Below the pieces are notes generated by a model. That model was not told the origin of the DNA, made no database searches, and saw only the letters and a program-made list of their open reading frames with translations. A DNA stretch of 64,000 nucleotides from Atopsyche davidsoni (lineage: Eukaryota; Arthropoda; Insecta; Trichoptera; Hydrobiosidae), in contig JAILWY010000007.1 of the NCBI GenBank assembly GCA_022113835.1, positions 9,587,001-9,651,000 of the forward strand, in the 5' to 3' direction. Numbering within the stretch: the first letter of the stretch is position 1; each line of letters opens with the position of its first letter. This document shows positions 1 through 13,292 of the stretch, in pieces. The translations under genes and the position numbers were made by a program.

Positions 1-2030
1 CCAGTGATTGATACGCAGATATCTATCTACTGCTGGATGCGAGGCTGAATTGTTCACAATTGAAAATGTAATTAAAAAGTTGCATTCGACTGACTGATGC
101 GACTGCAATAAGTGCAGTGACTTGTATTCGTTGTGTTGGCGGGACTGTTGGGTGTCGCAATGTGGACGTGGAGAGTTGGATTAGTAATATTTATTTATTT
201 TAAATGAAAAAGTAACATATGTTTTTTTAATATTTTAATATATCAGACATTTTTTACAGAGAAAAAAAAAGTTTTAGTGTCACTTTCAAATGTCTGCTTC
301 ACGTCATACAACAGAAGAAAAATTAAGAATTTTTGGTAAAAAAATATATATATATGTGATTTTCTAAGTAACTAAACAAATTATGATTATTGTATATTTA
401 TAGATCCATATCATTCATGTTGATTGTTGAGACATCATGTTTACAATTCATAGATTTTTCACACGACAAAGATGAGATTTTATCACCCCCTGGGTTTCTT
501 TTATCATGGCAATTTTTTAACATTGGTATGTATGTAGGGATTTGTAGGTTTTAGCAGACGTTATTATCTTTCTAAATTAAACCTGTATAATTTGTTCGAC
601 CTGTAGCGCCCCTCCCCTGCACAATGGCCGTCGCAGAGAAGGCTCCGCACACTTATTCATTTTCATCCAATCAAAAATTTGGCATCCGATTTTGAGCATC
701 GTTAATTGTCAAAAATGTTGCAATAAATGAGTGCCCTTAAAATAATTGCATTGTAAATTGTGATCAAAATAGCAACCAACACCCTCCAGACACGCCCCTA
801 TTAATTTATCACTCTGGAAATCGGAATCAATGAGTTGAAATAATGGCTTTTAAATTATTCGAAAGTAATACATGTTAAGAGAAGTAGCCGTCTCAAAGCT
901 CATGACACTCCGCTTGTTTTATGGACATGAAGTATAAGCTTAATCCGTGAATTGAAAAATAAAATTCTTATGATTAAATCACAAATACGACGATTTAAAA
1001 TTATAATATGAAAGTAAATACTTTAAAATAGTATAGGTTAGGATTATTATTTATTTTACCGCGCGCACTCACGGGAGAGTAACTAAATCCATAGTATAAT
1101 ATATAAAATAATAAAAATTATACAATTTCTAAACCTCGAATCCCACCTTGATCCCCGGTGATATATTTTACAGGAAGGTTGCACTAACTCACTTAAAATT
1201 TCAGAAGTTATAATATCAGCATTGTCCTCAGAATATGCAAATAATTTCCCGTTATGCTCGGGAGAAAAAACTGGAACAAAAAGCCAGTACTTAAACGGCG
1301 GAAAATGCATCGAGAATGTATGTCCCATTTTCACGATAACAATAAAAATGGGACAGTTAAAATTCTCCCAGAAAGCACATATATATACTAAAAAAGTAAC
1401 CCACAATCTTTTTTTTTTTTTGCTTTAGTGGAAAATGTTTTTTCTTTGATTGGTTATGAGTCATTTCACTAAGTCGCATATGACATATCACTGAGACTGA
1501 GGCACAAGGATGGAGCACTCTGCCCCGGGCAGGTGATGGTCTCACGTAAAGTTCTGTAATTACCATAATTTTGAAATAAATAAACCATTCAATTAAATAA
1601 TGCTTTTAATTTAATTTTACGTCAAAAATCGATTAAATATTCTGGCTAAGAAAAACGCATTTTACGCTAAAATCTCATTTCTTTCTCGAATAGTATTTTA
1701 GAGAAATATTTATTTTGTTTCAAATATACTCTATTTAATTATGGTCAACACAGATGCGGATTCATTGAATATTACATCACTGCAAACCAATGATTATTGT
1801 GAATCCTCATTATCACCACAAGTGTTTGTGCAATTTTCGTGGAATCGATTTACTTACATACATTCACGTGAAAGCCATACAATCCCACCGTTGGGATGAA
1901 AACATTATTGCTGTCGTTTCACATATGGATCGTGTTTATATAAAATACTCGAAGCATGTTGAGATCCACTGGCACAGAGAACCTTTCTTTGTTTCCTGGG
2001 ACAAAAGCGTCGTTTCAGTGGAACTTTCAT
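1..2030. other. No gene seen
   Basis: AT-rich DNA. It contains one 11-bp hairpin (1321-1355) and a GC-richer spot at 605-650. The short overlapping ORFs at 1083-1566 show no domain. Confidence 0.5.
1321..1355. repeat. 11-bp inverted repeat, 13-base loop
   Basis: TGTCCCATTTT (1321-1331) and AAAATGGGACA (1345-1355) pair perfectly. It lies in AT-rich DNA with no gene. Confidence 0.75.
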
Positions 2031-2070
2031 GCGGCAGTCCCGGGAGCGCAGAAGGCTTGGGAGGCATCCG

Positions 2071-2260
2071 GCGGCGCGGGGCGGGGCGGGGCGAAGCGGG
2101 GCGAAGCGGGGCGAAGCGGGGCGAAGCGGGGCGAAGCGGGGTGAAGCGGGGCGATGCGGGGGCGAAGCGGGGCGATGGGGGGCGAAGCGGGGCGAAGCGG
2201 GGCGATGCGGGGCGAAGCGGGGCGGAGCGGGGCGAAGCGGGGCGAGGCGGCGCGGGGTGA
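2071..2260. repeat. G-rich 10-bp minisatellite
   Basis: About 18 copies of a GGGGCGAAGC-type unit, the first few irregular (GGGGC only) and some carrying GATGC or GTGAAGC. Every unit presents a run of four G on the plus strand. ORFs across it on both strands are repeat translations rather than genes. Confidence 0.9.
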
Positions 2261-2402
2261 GCCCCGGTGCTTTATCGGATCTTGCATTACTATGATTGTT
2301 TCATATTTTTATAAAAAAAATAAAAACTTACTTGGGAAGCAATCAGTAATCTAAAATACAATTGATGTTATTATAAAAAAAAGTGTTGGGTTTACTTTAA
2401 AT

Positions 2403-2780
2403 CAGTGCTTCTCAAAGTGGTCCCTACGAACCTCAAGGGGTCCTTAGAAACTTAAAATCGATTTGGGGGTCAGGGGGTCCGCGCGAGGTTTAATATAAAA
2501 TAAAAAAATTGTGATACATTTTTATTAATATGAATGTTAAAATAAATAATAATGAATACATTATTAGCGATTTTTACGTCATAAGTAAAATATATAAATA
2601 TAGACAGGTGCATAAAGTAAAAGTAATAACAGGCTTCGCGGTGAGTCAGGTAGGTTAATAGAGTCGATACTTGCACCAACTAGTCTATAATATGAATTTA
2701 TGCAGTTTTCCACCCAGAGTCCGTAGGCAAGTTTTGACTATAAAGGGGGTCCGTGGGTCAAAAGAGTTTGAGAGCCACTT
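2403..2780. mobile_element. Non-autonomous hAT-type element (378 bp)
   Basis: The left end CAGTGCTTCTCAAAGTGG and the inverted right end AAGTGGCTCTCAAACTC are imperfect terminal inverted repeats of the hAT kind (CAnnG..TCTCAAA). The element is flanked by a perfect 8-bp duplication CTTTAAAT (2395-2402 and 2781-2788), the hAT target-site length. No transposase is encoded. GGGGTCC-type motifs occur subterminally at both ends. Confidence 0.85.
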
Positions 2781-2788
2781 CTTTAAAT

Positions 2789-5719
2789 CGTATTAATCTT
2801 TGTGAAATACATATTTTGATACTGTATTCTCAATTAATATGTATTGTTTAATTCTACAGGTTTGAAATTATATATAATAATATTTTAATATTAAAACGTG
2901 CAAATATAATTATTATTAAGAGCCTAGTTTTTAAGGTTTTCACTTTATTTAAATTTGAAAGATATAGATTTTTAGTCAACAAAACGTATTTATGTAATTA
3001 ACATTTATTGACATCTCGTAGCTTTTACAATAAATATATTTGTCTTCCTGTCAAACCGTCAGTTTTTTTAATGAAACATGAATCGTACGCTTACTAAAAA
3101 AAAAAAAAACACCCCTTAAAAATCTCTGTAAGATTCACAGAATGGAGTCAAAATGAAACCATAGTACGAGTATTTTAAAAAAAAATGGGTGTGCCGTTTT
3201 GCATTGACTGCCTGCATATAAGCTAAGTAACTAGAAAATACGGTATTTATCGGCAGTCGTAAATATAGCTGGTCGTGTATTTTTCACAGGTTTGATGTAC
3301 TCTTTATTCCCTTTAACTGCCATTAATTCCAATCGCAGAGTTTCAGGATGATTGTCCCATGCGGTGCATTGTTTCAGTTCTATTGAAAGTTTCAGCTGTT
3401 TTGAAATTCTTTGATTTTCCAGCCGCCATATCCCGTATGTTTCAGTTGATATATTTTTCAGAGTATTTTTTTTTGTTTTTTCAAATAGTATATCAATTGT
3501 TACCTTTTTTCAATTTAAACTTTGAAAAATTATTCATAAGTCGTCTTCGAAGAACATCATGCTATATTTTTAACAAAAATAATTTTCCGTATTATAAAAT
3601 AAATATAAAATCGCATCGCTAATTTCCAAGATTTATTAGGAAAGATATACAGAACACAAAATATGCTAGATATTAAAATCATGAAAAAGAAATAGCAATA
3701 CGATTTATACATGTATGCAATATTTTTTTAATTAAAATGTGATGTCAAATTGAACGTCGGATGTGTTATCAAGATTTTTTGAGGCTTTAATTGACAATGA
3801 CTGCCAAAATTTTAAACTAAAAGAAAACGTAAAAATTTAAAACATAAGAAGATGCGTTTCTGTAAATACAATTTTTAAACAAACAATACCGTTGTTAAAT
3901 TTCAAAATTACTTTCATTATTGACAAGTCTTTACCAAACCTTGGGAAACAATTTAAAAATTAATTTCTCCCCAAGTGCGCGCGTATTGTCTCAGGTCCGC
4001 AATTAATTCGAAATGTTTAAATTTATCAAACGACGAGGCTTCTTCAAGTCAAACAACAGAGAGAAAGGAAACCAAATCTGGCTTCCGGGTATACCCACCT
4101 CTCCGATAAACCTCCCAGTACCTTCCCACCCTCTTCCCTCCCGTGACTAATTTACTCTCGAGCCTGTCGATTCCTGATTTCTCTTTTATAAATTACAGCT
4201 TTCCGTTTATAGTTGCATTGACTATACCGTAATATTAAAATAATGCCGTATTCCCAATTATTATTTTTAAATTATTACTTAATCCGCATTTTTACTTATA
4301 ACTATTGTGTGAATCGATTCCGCGCGGTTACTCAACTGGGCAGAAATCTTAACTGTGTTGCTAAGACATGGTATTAATAGTTTCTTGTTTTTTTAATATT
4401 TGCATTCATGCTCAAAGAAAATCGTATGTTACATAATGTAAAATAATTCAAATGTTTGTCAGGTTTAGCATTAAAACAAAAATCTTTATCTAAAAAACCA
4501 AAGTTGTATTATTGCACCGACACGATGGCTAAACCACCAAAAAAATCGACATATGAATTTAATAGTAATTCCAAACAAATGTTTCTTTTAGTGTTTGACC
4601 AGTTGAGTTTGGAATTTAATTAATGTCATTACAGAACAAATCTAAAATCAACGACTTATTCGTAAGAAGTACGAGAGTTGAATAATACATTTGCAATTAG
4701 GAGTGAATATTTGTCCCTTCACGCTTCAGCGGAAAGCTTCTGGGGTATAATTGGCGACCGAAAGTGCTGCCAGCCACTTCCGGAAGAGCTCCAGACCGGA
4801 AGTCACGTACCGGATATGGACGGCCACAGTCAACAGCGCCTCTAGCGACACAACCCCGAAACATCCTCTTTTAAAGGCCTCTCTAAAATATAGCTCTTTT
4901 TTCGAACAAAATTAAAGAATAAAAATAAAAATAACACGTTTTCAGTAAGCTCGATGAAAGGATATAATATTTGCACTTTATTGTCTTGTTATAAAAATTA
5001 TAAGTTCTCAAATTGAGCAAGTTTTAAGCTAATCGCAAGTTTGAACTAATCACTTGATAGTAATCTTAAAAATAAATAATAAATTCAGGTTTGGCGATTT
5101 TTACGAAAAAGTTAAGCAAATTGTAAATAAATCTTTTTAATTATTTAAAAATATAAAATGCTTCTAGCTCCATAGGAAAAAAGCTCCTTTAATTAAAAAT
5201 AATCACTATTTTTACGATGTGGCTTAATTTATTTTTGTTAAAAATACTAGGTATTACTTGTGGGTAAGGTCTTGAGTGTGTGTGATGATAAATATTGTTA
5301 AAAATATCCCTGTAATAAATAATTCCCAGATTTTTAAACGCTTTTGTTTTTTCACATCAAATAGATCACCTATAAATCAAAGAGTCAGTTTATCATATGA
5401 CCCGATTAGTCTCTTTACTTGTCTCTAATTAACCATTTCGACGAACTCCAGTTCATCGGTCCTTTACACCCGCGGCGTACCCAAGTCTTGTTCATTACGC
5501 ACCTGCTTACACCAAATATCAATCTGAACAGATCTTAAGTAAATTTTCATTTTATTAAATGTTATTTAAAGAAGAGGGTGTTTATTTATTTTTCCCTGAA
5601 ACTTTCTCAATCCCTGTAAAGTTTTCGAATAACGCCCTTTCAGTTTAAATATTGAAGTATTTACCGATGGAGAAATATTAATTAGTATAAAGAAATTTAT
5701 AAGTCCTGCTCAGTTTTCA
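2789..5719. other. No gene seen
   Basis: AT-rich. A pyrimidine-rich stretch lies at 4090-4150 and the ETS-site patch at 4725-4870. The 87-codon ORF at 3359-3622 is hydrophobic and low in complexity; I regard it as chance. Confidence 0.5.
4725..4870. promoter_or_regulatory. GC-rich patch with two ETS-type sites
   Basis: ACTTCCGGAAG and ACCGGAAGTCACGT lie about 20 bases apart, followed by GCGCCTCTAGCGACAC. CCGGAAGT is the ETS-factor core often found in TATA-less promoters. No downstream gene recognised. Confidence 0.25.
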
Positions 5720-5765
5720 ATATATATATATTTATTTATATATATATATATATATTTTTTTTTTA
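5720..5765. repeat. TA-rich microsatellite and T-run
   Basis: TATA and TTTA repeats followed by about 11 T. It marks the left break of the Penelope-like fragment. Confidence 0.8.
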
Positions 5766-5766
5766 A

Positions 5767-6159
5767 ATAGCCTTTAAAAATAGAAGCAATTTAGGAATAT
5801 ATTTGAATAACAGTAAGGACAAAGTTGATGCCTTCCAGAAGAGTGGAGTCTACAAATTAACGTGTGATGACTGTAAAGCTATGTACATTGGTCAAACAGG
5901 CCGTAGTTTTGCAACAAGATACAAAGAGCACCTGGCATTCTTAAATAATAAACTAGCAATACACCTCAATGACAATAAACATAATTTAAACGTTGACAAT
6001 AAGCCAAGTCTTCTTCATTTTTCTATTAAAGGCTATAGACTTAATATTTTGGAACAATTAGAAATAATTAAGCACCAAAATTTAGAATTCCCTCTGATCA
6101 ACGAACAACTGAATAACCATAATTCTCCCCTTCTTAATATTTTTAATAATACACTTTGA
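5767..6159 (+). pseudogene. Penelope-like element GIY-YIG endonuclease C-terminus, 5'-truncated
   Basis: The frame is open from 5767 to the stop at 6159 with no usable ATG upstream of the domain, so this is the tail of a longer protein. It contains SGVYKLTCDDCKAMYIGQTG followed by RSFATRYKEH. This is the GIY-YIG nuclease core with the paired cysteines typical of Penelope-like retroelement proteins: GVY...YIG, catalytic-type Arg, then EH. In the family this domain nicks target DNA and lies after the reverse transcriptase, which is absent here. The left break falls at a TA-rich microsatellite (5720-5765). The frame itself is intact, so the copy is truncated but not badly decayed. Confidence 0.85.
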
Positions 6160-6393
6160 TTCTGCATTCAAAGCAATTGCTTTCAGGTGGCGGCAAGGAC
6201 AGCCAGGAATCATCACAAACCAGTTTATTTAAGTACTTAGTATTAATATTATTGCTGTTAATATCATTTTAATGGGGTTTCACAGCACCCAAAATAAGCA
6301 TTTTTCAACATAAATTTGTAATGTAGATCTATGACTCATGTATTTCTGTTGAATTTGTTATGTATAAGCTCGCTTTTTTCTGTATAGATTCAG

Positions 6394-6420
6394 TCTTGAA
6401 GATGCCGTGTTCGGCGAAAG
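6394..6420 (+). ncRNA. Hammerhead-like motif in Penelope-like 3' tail (degenerate)
   Basis: CTTGAAGA, then stem GCCG/CGGC with loop TGTT, then GAAAG. This matches the hammerhead layout of CUGAUGA, helix II and GAAA, but with changed core bases, so it is probably inactive. Hammerhead motifs are known in Penelope-like terminal repeats. Confidence 0.45.
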
Positions 6421-6480
6421 TAAAATTAACGTAGTCTCCAAAACCATTTGGTTTTATTTTATTATACATCTCGAATATTG

Positions 6481-9400
6481 GGAAAACAGAATTATGTCAG
6501 CATGTTTTGCTAAACATTATTCTAGAATTTCATATCAAAATATTACTATGACAATGCAATAAATAGTCTTTTAACAACAGACTTTTAATGTTGCATAAGA
6601 TTCAGATTTTTTTTTTTAAATTCAACAGCACCATTTATGCTTTCAAAAGAGACGAAAACTGCGAGATACAGAGTAACAGAAAGCGCGAGGTAGCGCTGTG
6701 AAATACAAACACGCGGGTCTGCGCATAATCCACGTCGCCTCCTTATTTGGAGGACTCGCGACTGCCAGAGCTTTGCATGAGCGATACGGCACCCTGTATG
6801 CAGCAGACTTCAACACTCAAAACATGTTTTCCATCCATTTTCTCGTCTGCACTCCTGTTTCTTGCCTCGAAGCTCCCGGCGCAGACACCAGAATTTATTA
6901 TTTCCCTCCGACGAGGGGGATTCCCGACACAGGTGGATGCAAATGCGCACAAGTGAAAATTATAAGCAATCTATTTATTGAGCACACGAAATAATCAAAA
7001 GCGGGTATTGATGAGTTACAACGAATGCCAGTATTCCCTGAAATCGTCCACATCAAGGATGCGCATCCCAAGATCAGAAAGATCTGTGCTTTCAATATTA
7101 TTACACATGGTTAAAATTGAGATTTATTTTACATTGAAAAATAATACAACTAAACTTAAAAGTATATAAATTTATGATAATTTAATTTTATGGTAAAATA
7201 GCTAAGTCTTCACAACATGATATATTTACTACCATAAAAATCTCTCTCGCAGCCAGTCCCTCAAGGGTTTAATATTAAAAGGTTTTCAATTAAAAGTAAA
7301 TATAAATAGTATTTTATGTTTATCTTATAATATGACACAAAAAATATTTATTGAATTTTTTTTAAAATGTAACCACCCTGTATATGAAATTTTTGCACAC
7401 TTTTTGGCATGTATCGAGAGCATTGTTGGCTCATCTTTGTTTGAAGAGCTGATGGATTTTTGATATTTGAACTCGGAGGCTTTCTATATATTGAAAATTC
7501 GTAGATCTCCGGTTTTAAAGTAATATTAATAAGGTTTGAAGTCAATACTTTAGAAGAATTCTTAAAATGATGACTAAGATTTTTTCATTATTCTGGAATA
7601 AGAAATGTGTTTAAATAAAAAATAGGAGTCCTTTAAAAATATACATACAATCAAAGCATTCAAATGCAATTGCCACACGTACCTTAAACGTATGTGTATT
7701 TCTATCGAATAGATAAATACAACTGCAACATCTCAAAATTTATTCATATTTTATTTATATACAATATTTTCGACAGGATTGTAGTTCTTGAGTATATTAA
7801 CAATTTATTTGATCTTGAAAATAAGCTAATTATTTTTTCAAACACAAAAGAAGTATAAAGCTATTAAACTATTTATTGAAATTGGTGCGTCGGTTTCTAG
7901 TATACAAATGGCACTAAATATTCCGTTCAAGGTGAAGGATCGTGGTAGCGAAATAAGCAAGAATATAAATTTAAAAGAATGAAATGATCCGAAGGTTTGG
8001 CTTCAAACCTAAACAGGAGCCCTGTATTTTTTTGTTCATTTCACGCCAACCGTGAGTTTCAAATTTATTGTTGTGATAAAATTTAAAATTGCTCCATTTT
8101 CAGCCTAAATGTTTTAAATTTCAAAGTAGCGAACTTTTCCAAAAAAACGTTATCTGTTTGTGAAACGAATTTTTCGCTATTTCTCAGAAGAAATCTTGCA
8201 AAAATTTATATAATCCTTTTACGCCGGAAAGAAAAGTTTATCGGAAAAGTGGTTGGTTCCCATCCAAGTGGAGCAGCAGACTTATGACGGGAGGAATGTC
8301 GAAGGTTTACGGTGCAGCTGCCTAATCTGAAGGCTTTACGGCGGACCCCGAGAAGGCTCTATTTAAAACCGTCTGTATTATATGAACGAATTTAAATCTG
8401 GCGCCAAGCACTGCGGACAATTTTCACTTTATACTAGTAGCCGCACGGGAAACTTGGCTTGAAGATGCTGTTGAAAAATTTAAAGTCTGGATTGAAGAAA
8501 TTACATTTACATTATACTTAAAGAGTTGTTTGACCAATTATGATAATTTTAATCCTACACAAATTAGATAAGTATTGTAAAGTTACGATAAATAGCAATA
8601 TAAGATATATAACAAAAGAAAAACAATGATTCGTTTAATCGATTTGTTTATTTGAACAGTAATCATCGGATCGACTGTTGTGATATTTCTGGAAAAAAAA
8701 AAGAATATTGACATTTTATATTTTTATCGAGAAATATTTGGTGAAGTATTGCTCGTACTTATATTAAAAATTCCCTAATATTTTCGTTTAATGAATGTTT
8801 ACAAAAGATTGAGAATCACGTTGTTTTTGAAGTACAAGTTGGCTACATCCATTTGTGGAAATTCTGTAAAAAATGGTTTTGGGGGTAAGTAATGGCGCCT
8901 TACTTACCCTAATGAAGTAATCTGGGGTTGTTTAGGAGAGGAAATCTTTCAAGCTAGACTGAGGAGATGATAACTTTTAGATATAAATCTTTAATTTTAA
9001 CAGACGCTTAAGAATTAAAGCTTCCTAAAATATTCCACGATGTAAAGGAATTATTATATTGAAATATTATATATACTACAAGTATGCAAATTTTTTAGGC
9101 CCTTGTTTTTTGTGACATATTGTTGTATGTGAAATAAAACTTTTCAAAGAGTGTATAATCTATTTTTGGTTTTTTAAAAATAATTACGTAAAGATCTCAA
9201 GTAAAAGTTTTAGCGTCGATTCAGACTTTAATAAAAATTTTGATTCATTCTTCTAAACTAGATTAGCTTAAAAGCTTTCAGTAATATTTTTTTAATTATT
9301 GCATATTAACAAAATTAAGCAAATCATAACATAAACAAAGAAAAACTTAAGCTATCGTGGTGTAGATCTGAAAGAAAAATTAACTGGATTTGGTATTTGC

Positions 9401-12400
9401 GTTTAAACTGCGCGTCTTTAAAATCAGAGCTCTGGTTTTTTTAATGTTCCGTAAAAAAGAAAAATAAATCACATGCAAATTACGTTTTATACCAAATTTT
9501 TCTTCATTTATTACCAAAATTAGTAAGCAAAATTATCTCCTTGTTTCATTTAAATATTATATTTTTATTCTTATATAGCTTTTTAGGTATGTAATACAAG
9601 TCTGTCATATATTATAGATTATACAGGTAACTCAAAAAATTTATTCGTATATTAGTTTAATGCAGCAAATTCAAAAGATACTCGTGTTTACATTTTTGGA
9701 GACATATTTTTGCGAGACGTAAACGATATTTTTGCCATGTATGAATAACCCGGAAAATTAACAAGCCATAATCCATCCAACGTCGCCTCGGGTGTGCTTT
9801 GTCAATACAGCTGTAAACTCCGAAAGTGGAGTGAATAAATCGTACAGGTAGATTGTTGGTGTACGCCATAAAAATTCACAGTACTTTAGGAGAAGTCACT
9901 TTTTTATCGGATAATACTATATACCAAAAAAAATGTTGATTCGCAAAATGGTTTTTAACATGGATTGCTTTTTTTTAAACTACCCTTATATTCATGATAT
10001 CTATTTGACTAGTGAATAAATATTATAAATGATGTTTGATATGTATAAAAGTATATTAAAAATAACATAATGTAAAATTGAAAAGATTTGGTCTCCTGAA
10101 AATAGTATCGCTATTAAAATCACAGATATTCCTACAAATCTTCAGTTTCCTACCTGAATGCATGAATTTATAGAATGTTTTTTTGTTTTGCATGGGTTTG
10201 ACCAGCGTATTGAAAATTGATTTTCACCGAAGTTTCAATTACTGCAGTATTATTTTGCAATATGCACATTGGATGCAAATCAGCGGCTGTATTCGAATTG
10301 AAAATATAAAATTTTGTTTACGTCTCTGCGTTCGAACTACGTTTATATTATGTTTCAGAGTTATCATGTTAGGAGGATTGGATCGAACAAACGCAATAAT
10401 AATAAAAACTAATAGGATGTGCCAGGTTGTCATACACGAGCGGGTTTAAAATTAAAAATAATAATAAAGTTACTGATGTGGAAGGGATGCGGCGGTACAG
10501 TAACTATCATCTCAGTAGATTCACTCACAGTTCAGAAGTTAGCCTGTTTGTCGAGTCTGGGGTCCCCTGTTGTAACTTACGAGAAGTTATAACTTTTTAT
10601 AAATCTGTACAAATTACAATTTGTTTTCAGGATATAATGATAGGAAACTTTTCAAGAATATATTGTTCTTTTATGACGTTTTCTGTGACCACAGTATACA
10701 ATGTAGGAGACGTATCCCGCCAGACACAGTACCCTATGAAAGCTTGTTTACCAGCCCTTTTACTATCCAACCCTATTTTTACAAAGTTTCGTATTCCCAG
10801 ATTGTTTGATTTTTAATGTATTTTGTATAAAATAAGTAGTTTAATATATAATGGCTTTATTATAACTAATAATCAATAATTTTGTTTCAGAATTGTTTCT
10901 ACTCAAATAATACAGCATACGTGATTTCAAACAAAAGTAGTCAATAAAGCAACAAAACCGATAATTTTTCATATGAATTCTTACACCCTTATTCTGTCTT
11001 CATTCCAATAAGCCTTCATGGCTGTCAATCACTGTCTACTGAGGGTGGATTTCCTAATAGTTTCCCTTATTTACTGTAAGGGCTGTTGCCAGACATGTTT
11101 ACTTTCCTCGGAAGGCACACTGGAGAAATATCGATGAAATTTATTGCTCGGCTGACGTGAGATGTATTAAACTCCACCGCGATAGGAGGTACTCTGTTGT
11201 GTGATATTGGATGCATTTCAGTGTTCTCCACAAACACAGGGACGAATCTAAGCAGAGAGCGATTTGAAAAAAATTCAACTCCAACTCGTAGTTACGGTCT
11301 TAAAGTCAATTCTAAAATTGTAATGAGGTATGTCAACAGAATAAAATAAAAGAAAATTGTTTTGAAACTTTTATTATTGAGCTTTGAATTGATTTAAATA
11401 CCAACTTTTAATCTCATGAATATGGAAGATTGTAGAAAGAAAATTTTTACCCACGTACTAAATTCTCAAGTTCTAAAGCTCATATTTATAATCCGTGTTG
11501 CTCAAAATTGGCATTTGAAAATATGGTTTGTTTATGAAATTTCTCATGCCAATATAATTTTGTAAATGATTATAGCACGTGTTATCAAATTATCAAACTC
11601 CAAACTAAAGTTTATCGGTTAAAGTTGTTTTGTTATTGTATTTCGGTAGTACAGAATATGCTGGCTTATTAAAAAAGTTCGCGCACGCCTCTATAGTAAC
11701 AAAAATACAACTCCGCACATGAAATAAATAACAAATGTAATTTCAGAGTGGGCATCATCACGCGCATCGAGCTCTACTGCGCGTAGAGTAACCACGCTTC
11801 AGAGCAGGGTGGGACAGCAACATTTCTTTGGCGGATATGTCGCACAGACCCATTAACTAGATATATTTATAGAATATTGATTTAAATTTGCAGGTTAGGA
11901 TTTTTTTTCTTACTATGGTGTGTTACTTACCGATAAAGAAGCCGCTTGCATTTTAATTTTCTACGTTTAAATAATGAAAATTACCCATAAGCTTTACTAA
12001 AAATTATGAACTTTTAACACCAGTTAACGAAAGTTCCTCTTGTTCATCTCCAGGGACTCTTTTTGACAAAGGACACAAAGCTTTGTCGTTACAACGTTTG
12101 TCAAAACCAACGAACATACTTAATTCCGTGTGCTTGTCATTATAAAATACCAATATAATAAATTTATTGAAATAATTAAAAAGTGCAGGACTTGATGATG
12201 AAAAAAACCACGTGGGCTTAACATGGGATGATAAAGTTCATACGTGATTACTTTCATGACGAATTTTACATGTGCCTATAATAAATGCTAAAATATAGTC
12301 ACCGTTTTATCATTTTCGCAGTGTGCGTAAAATAAATAAACCAAACCTTATGAAAGGGGACTGTAAGGTTCAAAATGCGCAATTGTCCCGAGGAATTATG

Positions 12401-13002
12401 ATCCCTATCGACGTGTTTACTTAGAGCTTCAGGAGGCACCGACACGCGAGGGTCGCATGCGCAGGCGTCGTTGCAGTCCGATTCAAATATAACCTTTAAA
12501 TCGCGATTTTAATTTAGGCTGCACATTTTACAGAGGGATTCGATTACGGAATCCGAGAGTTAATTTAAAACCGGGCACTTAGCGCTTTGTTTATGAATAA
12601 TAATTGATAGCGATCGAAGGACTAGATAGGGTTGCCGAGACTTTGTATCAAAATGGGAATATATTTATAAGTTGTATATATAAATCATTAGTCTCGCGAG
12701 TAGTTTTTTAAATTTTGTCCACTGTTTGCTTTGACTACTATTTTTTACTTATGTTTTTTTATGTCTTTTTATTGCTTATCTCAGAGTCTTATGAGAAGTT
12801 GGTAAGCAGGCAGGCAGTCGAAGTATTTTGTTGGCGAAAGACTGTTCTGTGACTTGTTTGGAATACCTCCAGCGTCTGTCTTGTTGAATACTAGAAATAA
12901 ATAGCAAACCGGCATCACATATAGCCTTAAAAAATCTCTTAATAAATATTTATTATCATAAGTAATTAAGATATTAATAAAATCGTAAATGTGTATGTCA
13001 AT
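6481..13002. other. No gene seen
   Basis: AT-rich with a mixed-composition patch at 6680-6950 and the hairpin at 8883-8909. The TAACCACCCTGTATATG stretch at 7369 resembles ends of many insect mobile elements but has no visible partner. ORFs up to 129 codons (10427-10816) lack domains. Confidence 0.45.
8883..8909. repeat. 10-bp inverted repeat, 7-base loop
   Basis: GGGTAAGTAA (8883-8892), TGGCGCC, TTACTTACCC (8900-8909). Perfect pairing; isolated. Confidence 0.75.
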
Positions 13003-13292
13003 TTTTTGGATTTAACGTCAATCAAGTGCGTATTTATTACCAATTACAGGCTTATATTATTTACTTAAAGGCACATTAATTCACACACAGAAGATGATTT
13101 AAAGAAATTCTCAGAAAAATATCATCGTGATTTGTGTGGTATTTGAACCCACATCGCCAGGCTTAAATTGGCCTAGGCACATTGGTTCATAAGTAGAGTA
13201 TAATTGGTTCGTTAGTACAATGGTCAGTACACCGGCCATCTTCAAATCATCTTCTGTGTGTGAACTAATGTGCCTAAATGTATTAAGTAAAA
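13003..13292. mobile_element. Two tRNA-derived SINE copies in inverted (foldback) arrangement
   Basis: On the minus strand a B-box-like GGTTCAAATACC (13150-13138) leads into a body that ends with ATGTGCCT and a tail near 13010. On the plus strand a second copy has an Asp/Glu-tRNA-like A-box segment (TTCGTTAGTACAATGGTCAG, 13208-13227) fused by deletion to the same body (13239-13290). The two bodies are inverted relative to each other. The same body and tail recur at 36287-36531. Confidence 0.65.

Larger units (their letters stand above)
5720..6480 (+). mobile_element. 5'-truncated Penelope-like retroelement
   Basis: Comprises the GIY-YIG coding tail, a 3' non-coding stretch (6160-6390), a hammerhead-like hairpin motif (6394-6420) and an A/T-rich end. 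Truncation at the 5' side is what target-primed reverse transcription usually leaves. The exact right end is uncertain. Confidence 0.7.

Noticed and set aside
1790..2295. ORFs of 62-156 codons rich in Gly/Arg/Ala on the plus strand and Pro/Arg on the minus strand
   Set aside because: They are translations of the 10-bp minisatellite; three plus frames and one minus frame are open together.
7348..7545. Minus-strand ORF next to a CACCCTGTATA end-like motif
   Set aside because: The motif is common near insect mobile elements, but no partner end or target duplication was found and the ORF has no domain.
10427..10816. 129-codon plus ORF
   Set aside because: No recognisable domain or stable composition; consistent with chance in this much sequence.
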